Shown here one piece after another: positions 1 to 9,123 of a stretch of 64,000 nucleotides of DNA. Origin of the DNA: Corynebacterium sp. KPL1814 (GTDB lineage Bacteria; Actinomycetota; Actinomycetes; Mycobacteriales; Mycobacteriaceae); the NCBI RefSeq assembly GCF_000478175.1, contig NZ_KI515774.1, positions 764,890-828,889 on the forward strand, in the 5' to 3' direction. The notes below the pieces were generated by a model that was not told the origin of the DNA, ran no database searches, and saw nothing but the letters and a program-made list of their open reading frames with translations. The position numbers were made by a program, and so were the translations under genes. How positions within the stretch are numbered: the stretch's first letter is position 1; every line of letters starts with the position of its first letter.

Positions 1-2742
1 GAGGCGGTAGAAAGTGGCCAAGGTGTGCTCGTCTGCGCCCCTACCGGCGCAGGTAAAACCGTCGTTGGCGAGTTTGCCGTTTCTTTGGCCTTAAGCCGCG
101 GCACGAAGTGCTTTTATACCACCCCGATTAAGGCGCTGAGCAACCAGAAGTACCACGACCTCGTCGCTGAGCACGGCGAGGATGCCGTTGGTCTGCTTAC
201 TGGCGATGTCTCTATCAACTCGGACGCCGAAATCGTGGTGATGACCACTGAGGTGCTGCGCAATATGATCTACGCGGATTCGCCCGCGCTGGATAGGCTT
301 ACCCACGTGGTCATGGATGAAATCCACTTCCTTGCAGATGCCTCCCGCGGTGCGGTCTGGGAAGAAGTCATTTTGAACTTGGCGGATCACGTTTCCATCA
401 TTGGTCTATCTGCCACCGTGTCCAATTCCGAGGAATTCGGTGAATGGCTCGCTACCGTCCGCGGAGATACCTCTGTCATTGTGACCGAACACCGGCCGGT
501 TCCGCTCGATCAATGGATGATGTTGGGCCGCAAGATTTATCCGCTCTTTGAACCGGAATCCGGCGGCCAGGTCAATTCTGAGTTAGAGCGCCGCATTCAG
601 CGCTTGGAGGCGGGCGATAGCGATGATGCGCGCGCGGACTATAAATCCGGCAAGGGTTTTCGCGCGAGGGCGCGCCACAAGGGCGGCGGGCGCAGCGATT
701 TTCATGGGAAGGCCGGCGGTCGTTCCGGTTCTTCTCGCCCGCAGGATCGCTACCGTCCCTTAGGGCGCCCGGAGGTGCTCAAGGTGCTGCAATCGCAAGA
801 TATGCTGCCCGCGATTACCTTTATTTTTTCCCGCGCCGGTTGCGACGGCGCGCTCTATCAGTGCCTGCGCAGCAGGATGGTGCTGACGACGCAAGAAGAA
901 GCAGAAGAAATCAAGGCCATCGTCGATGCCGGCGTCGAGGGCATCCCAGAAGAAGACCTCCAGGTCCTAGACTTTCGGCGGTGGCGCGAAGCGCTCTCGC
1001 GTGGTTTTGCTGCCCACCACGCAGGGATGCTGCCGGCATTTCGCCACATCGTCGAAGAACTCTTTGTTCGCGGCTTGGTGCGCGCCGTATTCGCAACAGA
1101 GACCCTTGCCTTGGGCATTAATATGCCCGCCCGCACGGTGGTGCTCGAAAAGCTCATTAAGTTTAATGGCGAAGCGCACGTGGACCTCACGCCAGGCCAA
1201 TACACGCAGCTGACCGGGCGTGCTGGCCGGCGCGGAATCGATACCCTGGGCAACGCGGTCGTGCAGTGGGCGCCTGCTATGGATCCGCGTTTTGTCGCAG
1301 GTTTGGCTTCGACGCGCACGTATCCGCTCATTTCTACGTTTGCGCCGGGCTATAACATGGCCATTAACCTGCTGGGCATGCTCGGTTTTGAAGACTCGCT
1401 GCGGCTGCTGGAAAAGTCCTTCGCACAGTTCCAAGCCGATGGCTCCGTGGTGGAAGAAACCCGCGAATTAGAACGCGCGGAGCATCGCGTGTGCGAGTTG
1501 CGGGAGCAGCTTGACGATGCCGTCGATGCCCTCGCACCACCGGCCAAGGACGGCGAGGATCCCGCCGAGGTGCTCATGGATTATATCCGGTTGCGCCGCG
1601 AGCTAACGGCAGAAGAAAAACAATCCAAGGTTGATAAGGAACACCAACGCACCCAGGAAGTAGTCGCGGTGCTAGCCCGCCTGCAATTGGGCGACGTCAT
1701 CGCGATTGCCGGAAAGAAACGGCCCACCCTTGCCGCGGTGGTCACCCCGGCCAACCAGACTGAGGATCCACGTCCGTGGGTGACCACGGAATCTGGGTGG
1801 TCTGGGCGCATCGATGCCACCGGGATTAGCAATCCACCGATTCAGCTGGGCCGTATTAAGATCCCGAAGCCGGTGCGGAAGAATCCGCGGCGCAATACCA
1901 AGTACATCCAGGATGTCTTCCGCCGCGAAAAGTTTGATCGTCCGAAGCGGATGAAGTCGAAACCACGCCTGCGACCAAATAAGCGGGTGGGCGAGTTGCG
2001 CGATGCCATTCGCGAGCACCCTGCGCACGACTGGCCCGCCACCGACAGGGAGCAACTGGCCGGCGTGGCACAGAAGTTGGCGCGCCGCGAGCGCGACCTC
2101 GAAAAGCTGCAGACCAAGGTGAATAAGGCGACCGATACTTTGGGCCGCACCTTTGAACGCATCGTGGATCTGCTCGCGGAGATGGACTATGTCGAGTTCT
2201 CTGGTGCCGGCAGCGATCGCACGCCGGTCATCACTGAGGAAGGCGAGCGCCTGGCAAAGATTCATAGCGAATCCGATCTGCTCGTTGCCCAATGCCTGAA
2301 GCGAGGCATATGGGATGAGCTGGATCCGGCGGAGTTGGCCGGCGTTGCATCTCTGTGCTGCTTTGAAAATAGGAAGGCCACTGGGGGCCAGCCGGAAGCC
2401 GCAACGGATCGCATGGCCGATGCCATGAATGCGACCTGGCGCATCTATACCGAGCTCAGCGCGGATGAGCGGCGCCACCGCCTGCCCCCAACGCGCGAGC
2501 CGGAAGCCGGTTTTGCTCTGGCCATTCACCAATGGTCAGCGGGTGCGCCCTTGGGCTATTGCATGGCGGCGGCCAATGAGGCGGGCGCGGAGCTTACCCC
2601 CGGTGACTTCGTGCGGTGGTGCCGCCAAGTTGTGGACCTCCTGCAGCAAATCGCCAAGACTGGCTACGATGGCCAGATTCAGCGCAACGCGCGCCGCGCA
2701 ATCGATGCCATCCAGCGCGGGGTCGTCGCGATCGGGGCTTAA
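1..2742 (+). CDS. helY: DEAD/DEAH-box RNA helicase, HelY/Ski2-Mtr4-like (5' partial)
   Basis: ATP-dependent SF2 helicase of the Ski2/Mtr4-like group, likely acting on RNA in the cytoplasm. The frame is open from base 1, so the true start lies upstream and 913 residues are visible. They begin just before the Walker A motif (APTGAGKT), followed by a DEIH Walker B box, the SAT motif and motif VI (QLTGRAGRRG). A basic Gly/Arg-rich insert (about residues 215-255) interrupts the core, and a long helical C-terminal region follows, as in the family. In M. tuberculosis helY lies close to pepE, matching the peptidase downstream here. A weak 6-bp hairpin follows the stop, without a T-run. Confidence 0.9.
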   Translation, partial: EAVESGQGVLVCAPTGAGKTVVGEFAVSLALSRGTKCFYTTPIKALSNQKYHDLVAEHGEDAVGLLTGDVSINSDAEIVVMTTEVLRNMIYADSPALDRLTHVVMDEIHFLADASRGAVWEEVILNLADHVSIIGLSATVSNSEEFGEWLATVRGDTSVIVTEHRPVPLDQWMMLGRKIYPLFEPESGGQVNSELERRIQRLEAGDSDDARADYKSGKGFRARARHKGGGRSDFHGKAGGRSGSSRPQDRYRPLGRPEVLKVLQSQDMLPAITFIFSRAGCDGALYQCLRSRMVLTTQEEAEEIKAIVDAGVEGIPEEDLQVLDFRRWREALSRGFAAHHAGMLPAFRHIVEELFVRGLVRAVFATETLALGINMPARTVVLEKLIKFNGEAHVDLTPGQYTQLTGRAGRRGIDTLGNAVVQWAPAMDPRFVAGLASTRTYPLISTFAPGYNMAINLLGMLGFEDSLRLLEKSFAQFQADGSVVEETRELERAEHRVCELREQLDDAVDALAPPAKDGEDPAEVLMDYIRLRRELTAEEKQSKVDKEHQRTQEVVAVLARLQLGDVIAIAGKKRPTLAAVVTPANQTEDPRPWVTTESGWSGRIDATGISNPPIQLGRIKIPKPVRKNPRRNTKYIQDVFRREKFDRPKRMKSKPRLRPNKRVGELRDAIREHPAHDWPATDREQLAGVAQKLARRERDLEKLQTKVNKATDTLGRTFERIVDLLAEMDYVEFSGAGSDRTPVITEEGERLAKIHSESDLLVAQCLKRGIWDELDPAELAGVASLCCFENRKATGGQPEAATDRMADAMNATWRIYTELSADERRHRLPPTREPEAGFALAIHQWSAGAPLGYCMAAANEAGAELTPGDFVRWCRQVVDLLQQIAKTGYDGQIQRNARRAIDAIQRGVVAIGA

Positions 2743-2764
2743 GCTAGCCCGGCCTGCTGGCTAG

Positions 2765-2770
2765 TAGACT
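2765..2770 (+). promoter_or_regulatory. -10 box for a leaderless peptidase transcript
   Basis: TAGACT ends 7 nt before the ATG at 2778, so transcription would start at or next to the start codon. GAGGTG in the gap could also act as a weak ribosome binding site. No clear -35 box is seen. The same spacing recurs at several other genes in the window. Confidence 0.45.
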
Positions 2771-2777
2771 GAGGTGT

Positions 2778-3899
2778 ATGACTACTCAGGCTTTTTCTCC
2801 CGAAGTGTATTCGCGCCGGCTCGCGGCCGCGCAAGAAGCGGCCACCCAGCAGGGCATTGACCTTTTGCTGATTGGCACCGGCCCCGATTTCGCCTACCTG
2901 ACCGGTTCGTGGGTATCGTCCCACGAACGCCTGACGGTGTTAGCCGTTCCCCAAAGCGGCACGCCGTGGATAGTCTCGCCGAATACGGATATCACGGATA
3001 TTAAATCGGCGCCCGTCGGCAAGCTCGATGTGGAGCTGCGCGGGTGGAATGACGGCGATAATCCCTACGAGCTCGCCCTCAAGGGCGCTGCGCCGATCAA
3101 GAAGGTCGCTCTGGGCCAATCCCTGACTGCGGACCACATCCTGCAGTTCCAGGCGCTCGTGCCCGAGACGGATTATGTCCTTGCCACCTACGCGCTCGCG
3201 GAGCTGTTTACCCGCAAGGATGAGGCGGAAATCGCAGAGCTGCGCAGGGCCGGCCAGGCCATCGACGCCGTGCACGCCCAGGTTCCTGGGCTCCTGCAGC
3301 CCGGCCGCACCGAGGCCGAGGTGGCGCACGAACTGGAAAAGCTCATCCTCGAAGAACATTCCATCATTGACTTTGTCATCGTGGGCTCTGGCCCGAATGG
3401 CGCCAATCCGCACCACAGCTTCTCTGACCGGAAGCTGGCTGCGGGCGAGCCCGTCGTCGTGGATCTCGGAGGCACCTTGCCCTCCGGCTACCATTCCGAT
3501 TGCACCCGCACCTACGTCGTAGGCGGCGATCTTAGCCAGGCACCGCAGGACTTCCAGGACGCTTATGCAGTGCTTTACGATGCCCAAGCGGCCGCCCGCG
3601 CCGCCGCCAAGCCCGGCAGCACGGCCGAAGAAATCGACGCTGTTGCGAGGAAAGCTATTGCCGATGCCGGCTGGGGCGATAAATTCGTCCACCGCACCGG
3701 CCACGGAATTGGTCTCTCGACCCACGAGGAGCCCTTCATCATGGAGGGAAATGACCTAGCGCTGGAAGAGGGGATGGCCTTTTCCATTGAGCCGGGTATT
3801 TACCTAGAAGGCCAGTGGGGCATGCGCCTAGAAGACATCGTGGTACTTACCAAGGATGGATACGAGTCCCTCAACGTCGTTGAACGCGAAGTGCGCTAA
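2778..3899 (+). CDS. pepQ: M24 family Xaa-Pro aminopeptidase/dipeptidase
   Basis: Cytoplasmic metallopeptidase of 373 residues that removes residues from peptides with proline in second position. An N-terminal creatinase-like domain (about 1-140) precedes the pita-bread catalytic domain. Metal-ligand motifs are visible: VDLGG, then HSDCTRTYV, the HRTGHGIG segment, and two later glutamates (SIEPGIY, RLEDIV). Length fits the family. The gene follows helY and its stop directly abuts the GTG of the next gene, suggesting translational coupling. M. tuberculosis PepE (Rv2089c) is the likely counterpart; pepE would be an equally fair symbol. Confidence 0.9.
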   Translation: MTTQAFSPEVYSRRLAAAQEAATQQGIDLLLIGTGPDFAYLTGSWVSSHERLTVLAVPQSGTPWIVSPNTDITDIKSAPVGKLDVELRGWNDGDNPYELALKGAAPIKKVALGQSLTADHILQFQALVPETDYVLATYALAELFTRKDEAEIAELRRAGQAIDAVHAQVPGLLQPGRTEAEVAHELEKLILEEHSIIDFVIVGSGPNGANPHHSFSDRKLAAGEPVVVDLGGTLPSGYHSDCTRTYVVGGDLSQAPQDFQDAYAVLYDAQAAARAAAKPGSTAEEIDAVARKAIADAGWGDKFVHRTGHGIGLSTHEEPFIMEGNDLALEEGMAFSIEPGIYLEGQWGMRLEDIVVLTKDGYESLNVVEREVR

Positions 3900-4646
3900 G
3901 TGGCTGGCGTACTGATCCTAGGCGGGCGCAGCGATATCGGCGGTGAAATCGCCCGTCGCGTGGCCTGCGGCAACGACATCGTCCTCGCCGCGCGCGGGAC
4001 GCACGGGCTTCAGGAGGTAACCTCTCAGCTAGAGGCCGCAGGTGCACGCAGCGTCCACCAGCTGTCCTTTGATGCGGAGGATTTCTCCCAGCACCGCCAG
4101 ATCTTTGCCGAGGCCAAGGAACGCGTCGGCGCCATTGAGCTGACTGTGGTCGCCTTCGGCATCCTAGGGGATCAAGATAAGGCGGAAACCGATCCGTCCC
4201 ACGCAGCACAAATCGCCACTATCGACTACACCGCCCAGGTCTCCGTGCTAACGGTGGCGGCGCAGTCGATGCCGCGCGGCCATATCGTGGCCTTTTCCTC
4301 CATCGCTGGCTGGCGGGCCCGCCGCGCCAATTATGTCTACGGTTCCACCAAGGCCGGGCTGGATGCATTTTGCCAGGGCCTTGCGGATAGGTTGCACGAC
4401 AGTGGGCTTGGGTTGATTACCGCGCGCCCCGGGTTCGTCATTGGGTCCATGACCCAGGGGATGAAACCAGCGCCGCTATCGGTGCGGCCAGGCGATGTCG
4501 CCGATGCCGTCGTTGCCTGCATAGACAACGACGACCGCCGCGGTCAGGCGCGCAGCCACACCTTGTGGATCCCGAAGGCCCTGCAAGCCTTGGCCTGGGT
4601 CATGCGGTTGGTGCCCCGGCCCGTGTGGCGGCACATGCCGCGTTAG
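3900..4646 (+). CDS. Short-chain dehydrogenase/reductase
   Basis: NAD(P)-dependent oxidoreductase of 248 residues with the classical SDR fold. It shows an N-terminal nucleotide-binding glycine motif (LGGRSDIGGEIA), a catalytic Ser in FSSIAGW and the YGSTKAG (YxxxK) pair. It resembles the mycobacterial Rv2073c/DprE2 branch, but its substrate cannot be told from sequence. The GTG start follows the peptidase stop with no spacer and no clear ribosome binding site, so translation is probably coupled. The 3' end overlaps the convergent downstream gene by 4 bp. Confidence 0.8.
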   Translation: MAGVLILGGRSDIGGEIARRVACGNDIVLAARGTHGLQEVTSQLEAAGARSVHQLSFDAEDFSQHRQIFAEAKERVGAIELTVVAFGILGDQDKAETDPSHAAQIATIDYTAQVSVLTVAAQSMPRGHIVAFSSIAGWRARRANYVYGSTKAGLDAFCQGLADRLHDSGLGLITARPGFVIGSMTQGMKPAPLSVRPGDVADAVVACIDNDDRRGQARSHTLWIPKALQALAWVMRLVPRPVWRHMPR

Positions 4647-5485
4647 CCGGCCTCGCCCTCCCGCAGCAGGGGCGAATTGATGTCGAAGATGAAACCGCGC
4701 GGGGCGAGCACGCGGAGGACGACCTCGGCATCGCCCTCTGCGATGTCGTGAAAGACGAGACCTCCCCACGGGGTGACCGTGATGGCCACCTCGAGCTGGC
4801 CGATGAGCTGCGCGAACTGCGCCGGGATGGCGCCTTGGTAGACCCCCGCACCAAGGTTGACCACGCCTTCTGCCTGGTGCTCATCCAACCAACCAATGGG
4901 CCCAGGTTCTGCGGCGAGTTCCGCACCAGCCGCCCCGGTGGCCTTCGCCTCAGTGCCTTTTGCTTCGGTACTCCTCGCCTCGGTGCGCAAGGCACCGAGG
5001 CGCTGGAGGTGGGTTGCGGCATCGGCAAGCGAGAGGCCCGCGGTCGGGCTGTTAGTGGCGGGGGACTGGGTGATGTTTAAGGTGGCATCGTCAAGCAGCT
5101 GCATACTAACCTGCGCGGCAGAGGCCGGCAGATCGTCGGCGTCAGTGGTAATCGCGAGCGACTCCAGGCCCGGCTGTTCGGTATTCAGGTGCGTGGTCAG
5201 CTGGCGCGCGGCTTGCTTCGCGGCGGCAGAAAGGGGAGAGGCCAGCACAGGAATGTGGAAGCTCTGCAGCTCTAATTTATCCAGCTCCGCCGCAAGCTGG
5301 GCCTTGTCTGTAATTCCCCGCAACTCGATGGCGGAATTAGGGCTAATGTAGACGCTGCCATCGGCCCAGTGCGCCGCGCAATAACCCAAATGGATCCAAT
5401 CATTAGGGCTGGTAAAACCGCCCACAACGTGCAGGCGCAGGGAAGTGCCGGACTCGGGATGCTGGAAAAATTTGGGGTAATGCAT
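4643..5485 (-). CDS. CobG-like protein with reduced sulfite/nitrite-reductase ferredoxin half-domains
   Basis: 280 residues of uncertain function. Two segments resemble the ferredoxin-like half-domains of precorrin-3B synthase CobG: an N-terminal one (DGSVYISPNSAIELRGITD, about residues 42-60) and a C-terminal one (NLGAGVYQGAIP...TPWGGLVFHDI, about 215-255). CobG is normally longer and carries a 4Fe-4S/siroheme cysteine set; this protein has one cysteine (Cys36), so a cluster is not possible. An Ala/Glu/Thr-rich linker with a repeated TEA(R/K) unit lies near 170-190. No other cobalamin genes are nearby. The ATG lies 8 nt after a TACACT box (5494-5499), suggesting a leaderless message. Confidence 0.6.
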   Translation of the reverse strand: MHYPKFFQHPESGTSLRLHVVGGFTSPNDWIHLGYCAAHWADGSVYISPNSAIELRGITDKAQLAAELDKLELQSFHIPVLASPLSAAAKQAARQLTTHLNTEQPGLESLAITTDADDLPASAAQVSMQLLDDATLNITQSPATNSPTAGLSLADAATHLQRLGALRTEARSTEAKGTEAKATGAAGAELAAEPGPIGWLDEHQAEGVVNLGAGVYQGAIPAQFAQLIGQLEVAITVTPWGGLVFHDIAEGDAEVVLRVLAPRGFIFDINSPLLREGEAG

Positions 5486-5493
5486 AGCTTGCC

Positions 5494-5499
5494 AGTGTA
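5494..5499 (-). promoter_or_regulatory. -10 box of the CobG-like gene
   Basis: TACACT on the minus strand, 8 nt before the ATG at 5485, with no Shine-Dalgarno sequence. It fits leaderless initiation. Confidence 0.4.
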
Positions 5500-5559
5500 G
5501 CCGGTGAGAAGCCCTGCGCTGGGATCGAGTGTTGCCAGCATATCGTCAGCTTTGCTCGT

Positions 5560-5565
5560 TAAACT
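5560..5565 (+). promoter_or_regulatory. -10 box of fxsA
   Basis: TAAACT ends 7 nt before the ATG at 5573. The gap contains GGAAG, so either a leaderless message or a normal ribosome binding site is possible. Confidence 0.4.
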
Positions 5566-5572
5566 GGAAGCT

Positions 5573-6172
5573 ATGCCGTTTTTATATCTCGTCCTCTATA
5601 TGCTGGCGGAAACCCTAGCGTTTTGGGCCGTCGCCGAGTGGATTGGCCTCTTTTGGGCGTTCATTGCTCTGTTCATCACCATGTTCTTTGGAATGTCCAT
5701 CGCCGGTATTGAGGTGCGCCGGTTGATGGGTAAACAGGTAGAACAGGCGGGTGACGGGACCTACTACGTCCGCGATAACGACATGGGTAAAACCGCCGGG
5801 AATGTGGGCCTAACCTTGGCCGGTGGCATGTTGCTGTCCCTGCCTGGGTTTTTGACCAGTTTTATTGGTATCTTGCTCATCTTCGCCCCAACGCGGTCGC
5901 TGTTTCGAAAGTTTATGGCCGTATCCATCTACCGCAAGGTGGAGAAGATGGGGGTGCGCATTTACGAGGCATCGCCCATGGCACAGCAGCACGATAGCTA
6001 TGGCAATTTTGGTTCCTTTGGGCAGGCCTCGGGCCAATCTTTTGGGCAATCGTCTGGTCAGAGCGATTCCCACGAAGTTATCGACGAAGAAGAGCTGCGC
6101 AACTGGTCCGAAAACCTGGATCCTGATGACTTCGGTCCCCGCGGCGATGGCAATTCGCAGGACGGAAAATAA
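5573..6172 (+). CDS. fxsA: FxsA family membrane protein
   Basis: Small cytoplasmic-membrane protein of 199 residues. The E. coli namesake suppresses F-exclusion of phage T7; the normal role is unknown. Hydrophobic segments at about 3-45 and 75-105 form the conserved FxsA core, including the GxxLSLPGFLTS region typical of the family. The C-terminal tail is polar and repetitive (FGQ, SGQS units, about 140-165) and then acidic. I start at ATG 5573 because the conserved core begins there and a promoter-like TAAACT lies just upstream; an in-frame start at 5504 would add 23 poorly conserved residues. Followed directly by lnt. Confidence 0.8.
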   Translation: MPFLYLVLYMLAETLAFWAVAEWIGLFWAFIALFITMFFGMSIAGIEVRRLMGKQVEQAGDGTYYVRDNDMGKTAGNVGLTLAGGMLLSLPGFLTSFIGILLIFAPTRSLFRKFMAVSIYRKVEKMGVRIYEASPMAQQHDSYGNFGSFGQASGQSFGQSSGQSDSHEVIDEEELRNWSENLDPDDFGPRGDGNSQDGK

Positions 6173-7690
6173 GTGGCGATATTTTTCGCCCGCCTCGTCA
6201 TAGCGGGCATATCTGGTGCGCTGACCTTTACCGCCCTTGAGCCGCGCGGCTGGTGGTGGGGCGCGATCATTGGCATCGCCCTGCTGTATGTGAGCCTCAT
6301 GCCTTGGCGTGGGCGACAGGTGCGCGGGGCCACAGGCGCGCTTTTGGCGGTGGCGCACGGGCTGATTCTGTACTTGCTGAGCCTGCCCTGGATTGGCGAG
6401 TTGGTAGGGACCGTGCCCTATGCGGCGCTTGCCATCTGGCTTTCGGTATATGCCATCCTTTTAGGGATATTCGGGGCCTCTGTGGCGCGGTGGCGATATG
6501 GATTTCTGGTCTTTCCCTTCGTGTACCTCGCCGTGGAGGTCCTGCGTTCCTCGGTGCCTTTTGGTGGTTTCCCTTGGGTCAAACTGGCGTGGGGACAAAT
6601 CGAAGGGCCCTTAGCCAATCTCGCCCCGTGGGGCGGGACCTCCCTGATTACAGTGGCAACGGCGCTGTGCGCCTGCGGCCTTGCCGGCTTATTGCTGCGC
6701 GGCGGGCGGGTAAAGATTGCCGCTGGCGCCGCCCTTATTCTCCCGCTCATCGTTGGACTAGCGGCCGGGCGTGGCATCGATCCTGCCGATACCAAGGTTG
6801 GCGATACCAAGGTGGCGGCCATTCAAGGTAACGTGCCGCGCAGCGGTCTGGACTTCGCCGGGCAGCGTCGCGCGGTACTAAATAACCACGTTCAGGAAAC
6901 GGAGAAGCTCGCGCGCCGCGAAGACGATATAGATCTGGTGATCTGGCCGGAAAATTCTTCCGATATTGATCCTTTCCGCGATGGGGAAGCAGCCCAAGCC
7001 ATTAGCGGGGCCGTCGATGCCATTGACGCTCCCGTGCTGGTCGGTACCGCCACCCGCGATGAGGTAGGCGCGCGCAATACCATGCAAGTCTTTACCCCTG
7101 GCCACGGTGAGGGCGATCACCACCATAAGAAGTACCTGCAGCCGTTCGGTGAGACCATGCCCATGCGGGACTTCTTCGCGCATTTCTCTGACTACGTTGA
7201 CCTCGCCGGTGATTTCAAGGCAGGGGACGGGCCCGGTGTGGTCTCCATGAATTCCGTCGCGGTAGGTGTGGCGACCTGTTATGAGGTCTCCTTCGATAAT
7301 GCCTTCCATGAATCCGTCAAAAACGGCGCGCAGATTCTGACGACTCCGACCAATAACGCAACATTCGGCTTTTCCGATATGACGTACCAGCAGCTGGCTA
7401 TGAGCAGGCTGCGCGCGCTAGAAACAGACCGCGCCGTCGTGGTTGCAGCCACCTCTGGAGTGTCCGCACTCGTGCACCCAGACGGCAGCGTGAGCCAATC
7501 CACGGAGCTTTTTGAGCCCGCGGCACTGGTAGAACGCCTGCCACTGAAAACCGGCGAAACATTTTCGGTGCGCTACGGTTCGCTCATGCAGTGGCTGATG
7601 GTTATTATTGGTACCGTCTGCGCACTCATTGCCGTGCGTACTAACCGATTGGGTCGTACACCTCGCGGTGTCGGCGCTAAAGAAAAGTAG
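6173..7690 (+). CDS. lnt: Apolipoprotein N-acyltransferase
   Basis: Membrane enzyme of 505 residues that adds the third acyl chain to the N-terminal cysteine of lipoproteins. Several N-terminal transmembrane segments (about 1-200) are followed by a carbon-nitrogen hydrolase domain and a final anchor helix. The catalytic triad is visible: Glu in VIWPENSSD, Lys in the KKYLQPFGE loop and Cys in ATCYEVSF. The GTG start abuts the fxsA stop, with GGAAA as ribosome binding site. ppm1 follows after 14 nt. In M. tuberculosis Lnt and Ppm1 are one polypeptide; here, as in other corynebacteria, they are separate. Confidence 0.93.
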   Translation: MAIFFARLVIAGISGALTFTALEPRGWWWGAIIGIALLYVSLMPWRGRQVRGATGALLAVAHGLILYLLSLPWIGELVGTVPYAALAIWLSVYAILLGIFGASVARWRYGFLVFPFVYLAVEVLRSSVPFGGFPWVKLAWGQIEGPLANLAPWGGTSLITVATALCACGLAGLLLRGGRVKIAAGAALILPLIVGLAAGRGIDPADTKVGDTKVAAIQGNVPRSGLDFAGQRRAVLNNHVQETEKLARREDDIDLVIWPENSSDIDPFRDGEAAQAISGAVDAIDAPVLVGTATRDEVGARNTMQVFTPGHGEGDHHHKKYLQPFGETMPMRDFFAHFSDYVDLAGDFKAGDGPGVVSMNSVAVGVATCYEVSFDNAFHESVKNGAQILTTPTNNATFGFSDMTYQQLAMSRLRALETDRAVVVAATSGVSALVHPDGSVSQSTELFEPAALVERLPLKTGETFSVRYGSLMQWLMVIIGTVCALIAVRTNRLGRTPRGVGAKEK

Positions 7691-7704
7691 GAGCATTAAT
7701 TACT

Positions 7705-8604
7705 GTGAGCACTCTTGATTCTGCGACGCTGGTTATCATCCCAACGTATAACGAGATTGAAAACCTTCCCCTGATTACCGGCCGCGTCCGCGAGGCGCTG
7801 CCAGAGGTTCACATCCTCGTTGTGGATGATAATTCCCCCGACGGCACCGGCGAGAAGGCCGATGCTTTCGCAGCAGAAGATGACCACATTCACGTGCTAC
7901 ACCGCGAGGGCAAGGGCGGCCTTTTGGGCGCTTATATCGCCGGCTTCGAATGGGGCCTGGAGCGCGACTACCAGGTCCTTTGTGAGATGGATGCCGATGG
8001 CTCCCACGCCCCAGAACAGCTGCACTTGCTGTTGGAGGAGATTGACGAGGGCGCGGACCTAGTCATCGGTTCCCGCTACGTGCCGGGCGGCGAGACCGTC
8101 AATTGGCCGGCATCCCGCGAGTACCTGTCCCGCTTGGGCAACCTCTACATCTCTTTCGCGCTCGGAACCGACCTGTCCGATATGACCGCCGGCTACCGTG
8201 CCTTCCGCCGCGAGCTTTTGGAAGACATCGACTTTGATGAGCTGTCCAAGGCCGGCTATATCTTCCAGGTGGACTTGGCCTTCCGCGCGGTCAAGGCTGG
8301 ATACGATATCCGCGAGGTGCCCATCACCTTCACCGAGCGCGAGTACGGCGAATCCAAGCTGGATGGTTCCTTTGTCAAGGATTCCCTCTTCGAGGTAACC
8401 AAGTGGGGCGTGGCCCACCGCGCGGAGCAGGTGAAGGATTTTGCCGGCGAGATGTCCAAGCTGGCGGACCACGAGGTCAAATACGGCTCTGTTCACAATG
8501 CCGGCCAGAAGGCCCGCAACGGTGTGGGCTGGGCCACCAACTTGGCCAATGAGCTGGGATACTTGGTCAAGCACCAGGTGGGCCAGCTGACTAAGAAGAA
8601 GTAA
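7705..8604 (+). CDS. ppm1: Polyprenol monophosphomannose synthase
   Basis: GT2 glycosyltransferase of 299 residues that moves mannose from GDP-mannose to polyprenyl phosphate, giving the donor used for lipomannan, lipoarabinomannan and protein O-mannosylation. The N-terminal PTYNEIENL motif, VVDDNSPDGT and the metal-binding EMDADGSH (DxD) are clear. A C-terminal extension (about 245-299) has no catalytic motif. It lies just downstream of lnt, consistent with physical coupling of the two enzymes at the membrane. GTG start, with AGGAG about 11 nt upstream. Confidence 0.92.
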   Translation: MSTLDSATLVIIPTYNEIENLPLITGRVREALPEVHILVVDDNSPDGTGEKADAFAAEDDHIHVLHREGKGGLLGAYIAGFEWGLERDYQVLCEMDADGSHAPEQLHLLLEEIDEGADLVIGSRYVPGGETVNWPASREYLSRLGNLYISFALGTDLSDMTAGYRAFRRELLEDIDFDELSKAGYIFQVDLAFRAVKAGYDIREVPITFTEREYGESKLDGSFVKDSLFEVTKWGVAHRAEQVKDFAGEMSKLADHEVKYGSVHNAGQKARNGVGWATNLANELGYLVKHQVGQLTKKK

Positions 8605-8616
8605 TCTAAGCAGCAT

Positions 8617-8662
8617 AAAGCCCGTACCCCAACGCCACCGTGGCGGTCAGGGTACGGGCTTT
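8617..8662. terminator. Bidirectional terminator between ppm1 and rbpA
   Basis: A perfect 13-bp inverted repeat (arms 8617-8629 and 8650-8662), flanked by A and T runs, lies between the two convergent genes. It can end transcription from both sides. Confidence 0.85.
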
Positions 8663-8682
8663 AATTAATTCCGCTTGAGCCT

Positions 8683-9060
8683 TTAAGACTTCTTCTGCTG
8701 TTCCTGCTCCTTGAGGAGGCGAGCAGCGGTCCGACGGCGGGAGCGCAGGTGGTTAATGCGCTCTTCCAAAAGCTCATCGAGCTCCTCGATGGAGCGACGC
8801 TCCCGCAGCATATCCCAGTGTGTGCGCGGTGGCTTGATGGGCTTAGCTTCCACGCCTTCGCCCTCTACGAGGTGGCCCAGTTTGCCATTCTTGCACATCC
8901 ATTCTTCAGGGATTTCTGCCTCATGTGCAAAGGGCACCTCATAAATCTCACCATCGTCCGTGCGGTATTTCACCATCTGACGCGGTGCGAGGTCGTGGTC
9001 GCGGTCAGTTTCGTAGCTGACTGCACCCATACGGCTGCCACGGAGTACGCGATCTGCCAT
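8683..9060 (-). CDS. rbpA: RNA polymerase-binding protein RbpA
   Basis: Actinobacterial transcription factor of 125 residues that binds RNA polymerase with the principal sigma factor and stabilises the open complex. The N-terminal MADRVLRGSRMG segment, the central RbpA core domain (about 28-70) and the C-terminal sigma-interacting helix ending in a basic tail are all recognisable. It is transcribed alone, convergent with ppm1. Upstream lie an overlapping TATAAT box and a GGGAAC-N17-CGTT pair that resembles the oxidative-stress SigH/SigR promoter class. Confidence 0.94.
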   Translation of the reverse strand: MADRVLRGSRMGAVSYETDRDHDLAPRQMVKYRTDDGEIYEVPFAHEAEIPEEWMCKNGKLGHLVEGEGVEAKPIKPPRTHWDMLRERRSIEELDELLEERINHLRSRRRTAARLLKEQEQQKKS

Positions 9061-9123
9061 GCAACATCATCCTTTTCAAAGAGATCCCTGATTGACGGCG
9101 ATAGTTTCGCCTAAGAGCTATTT

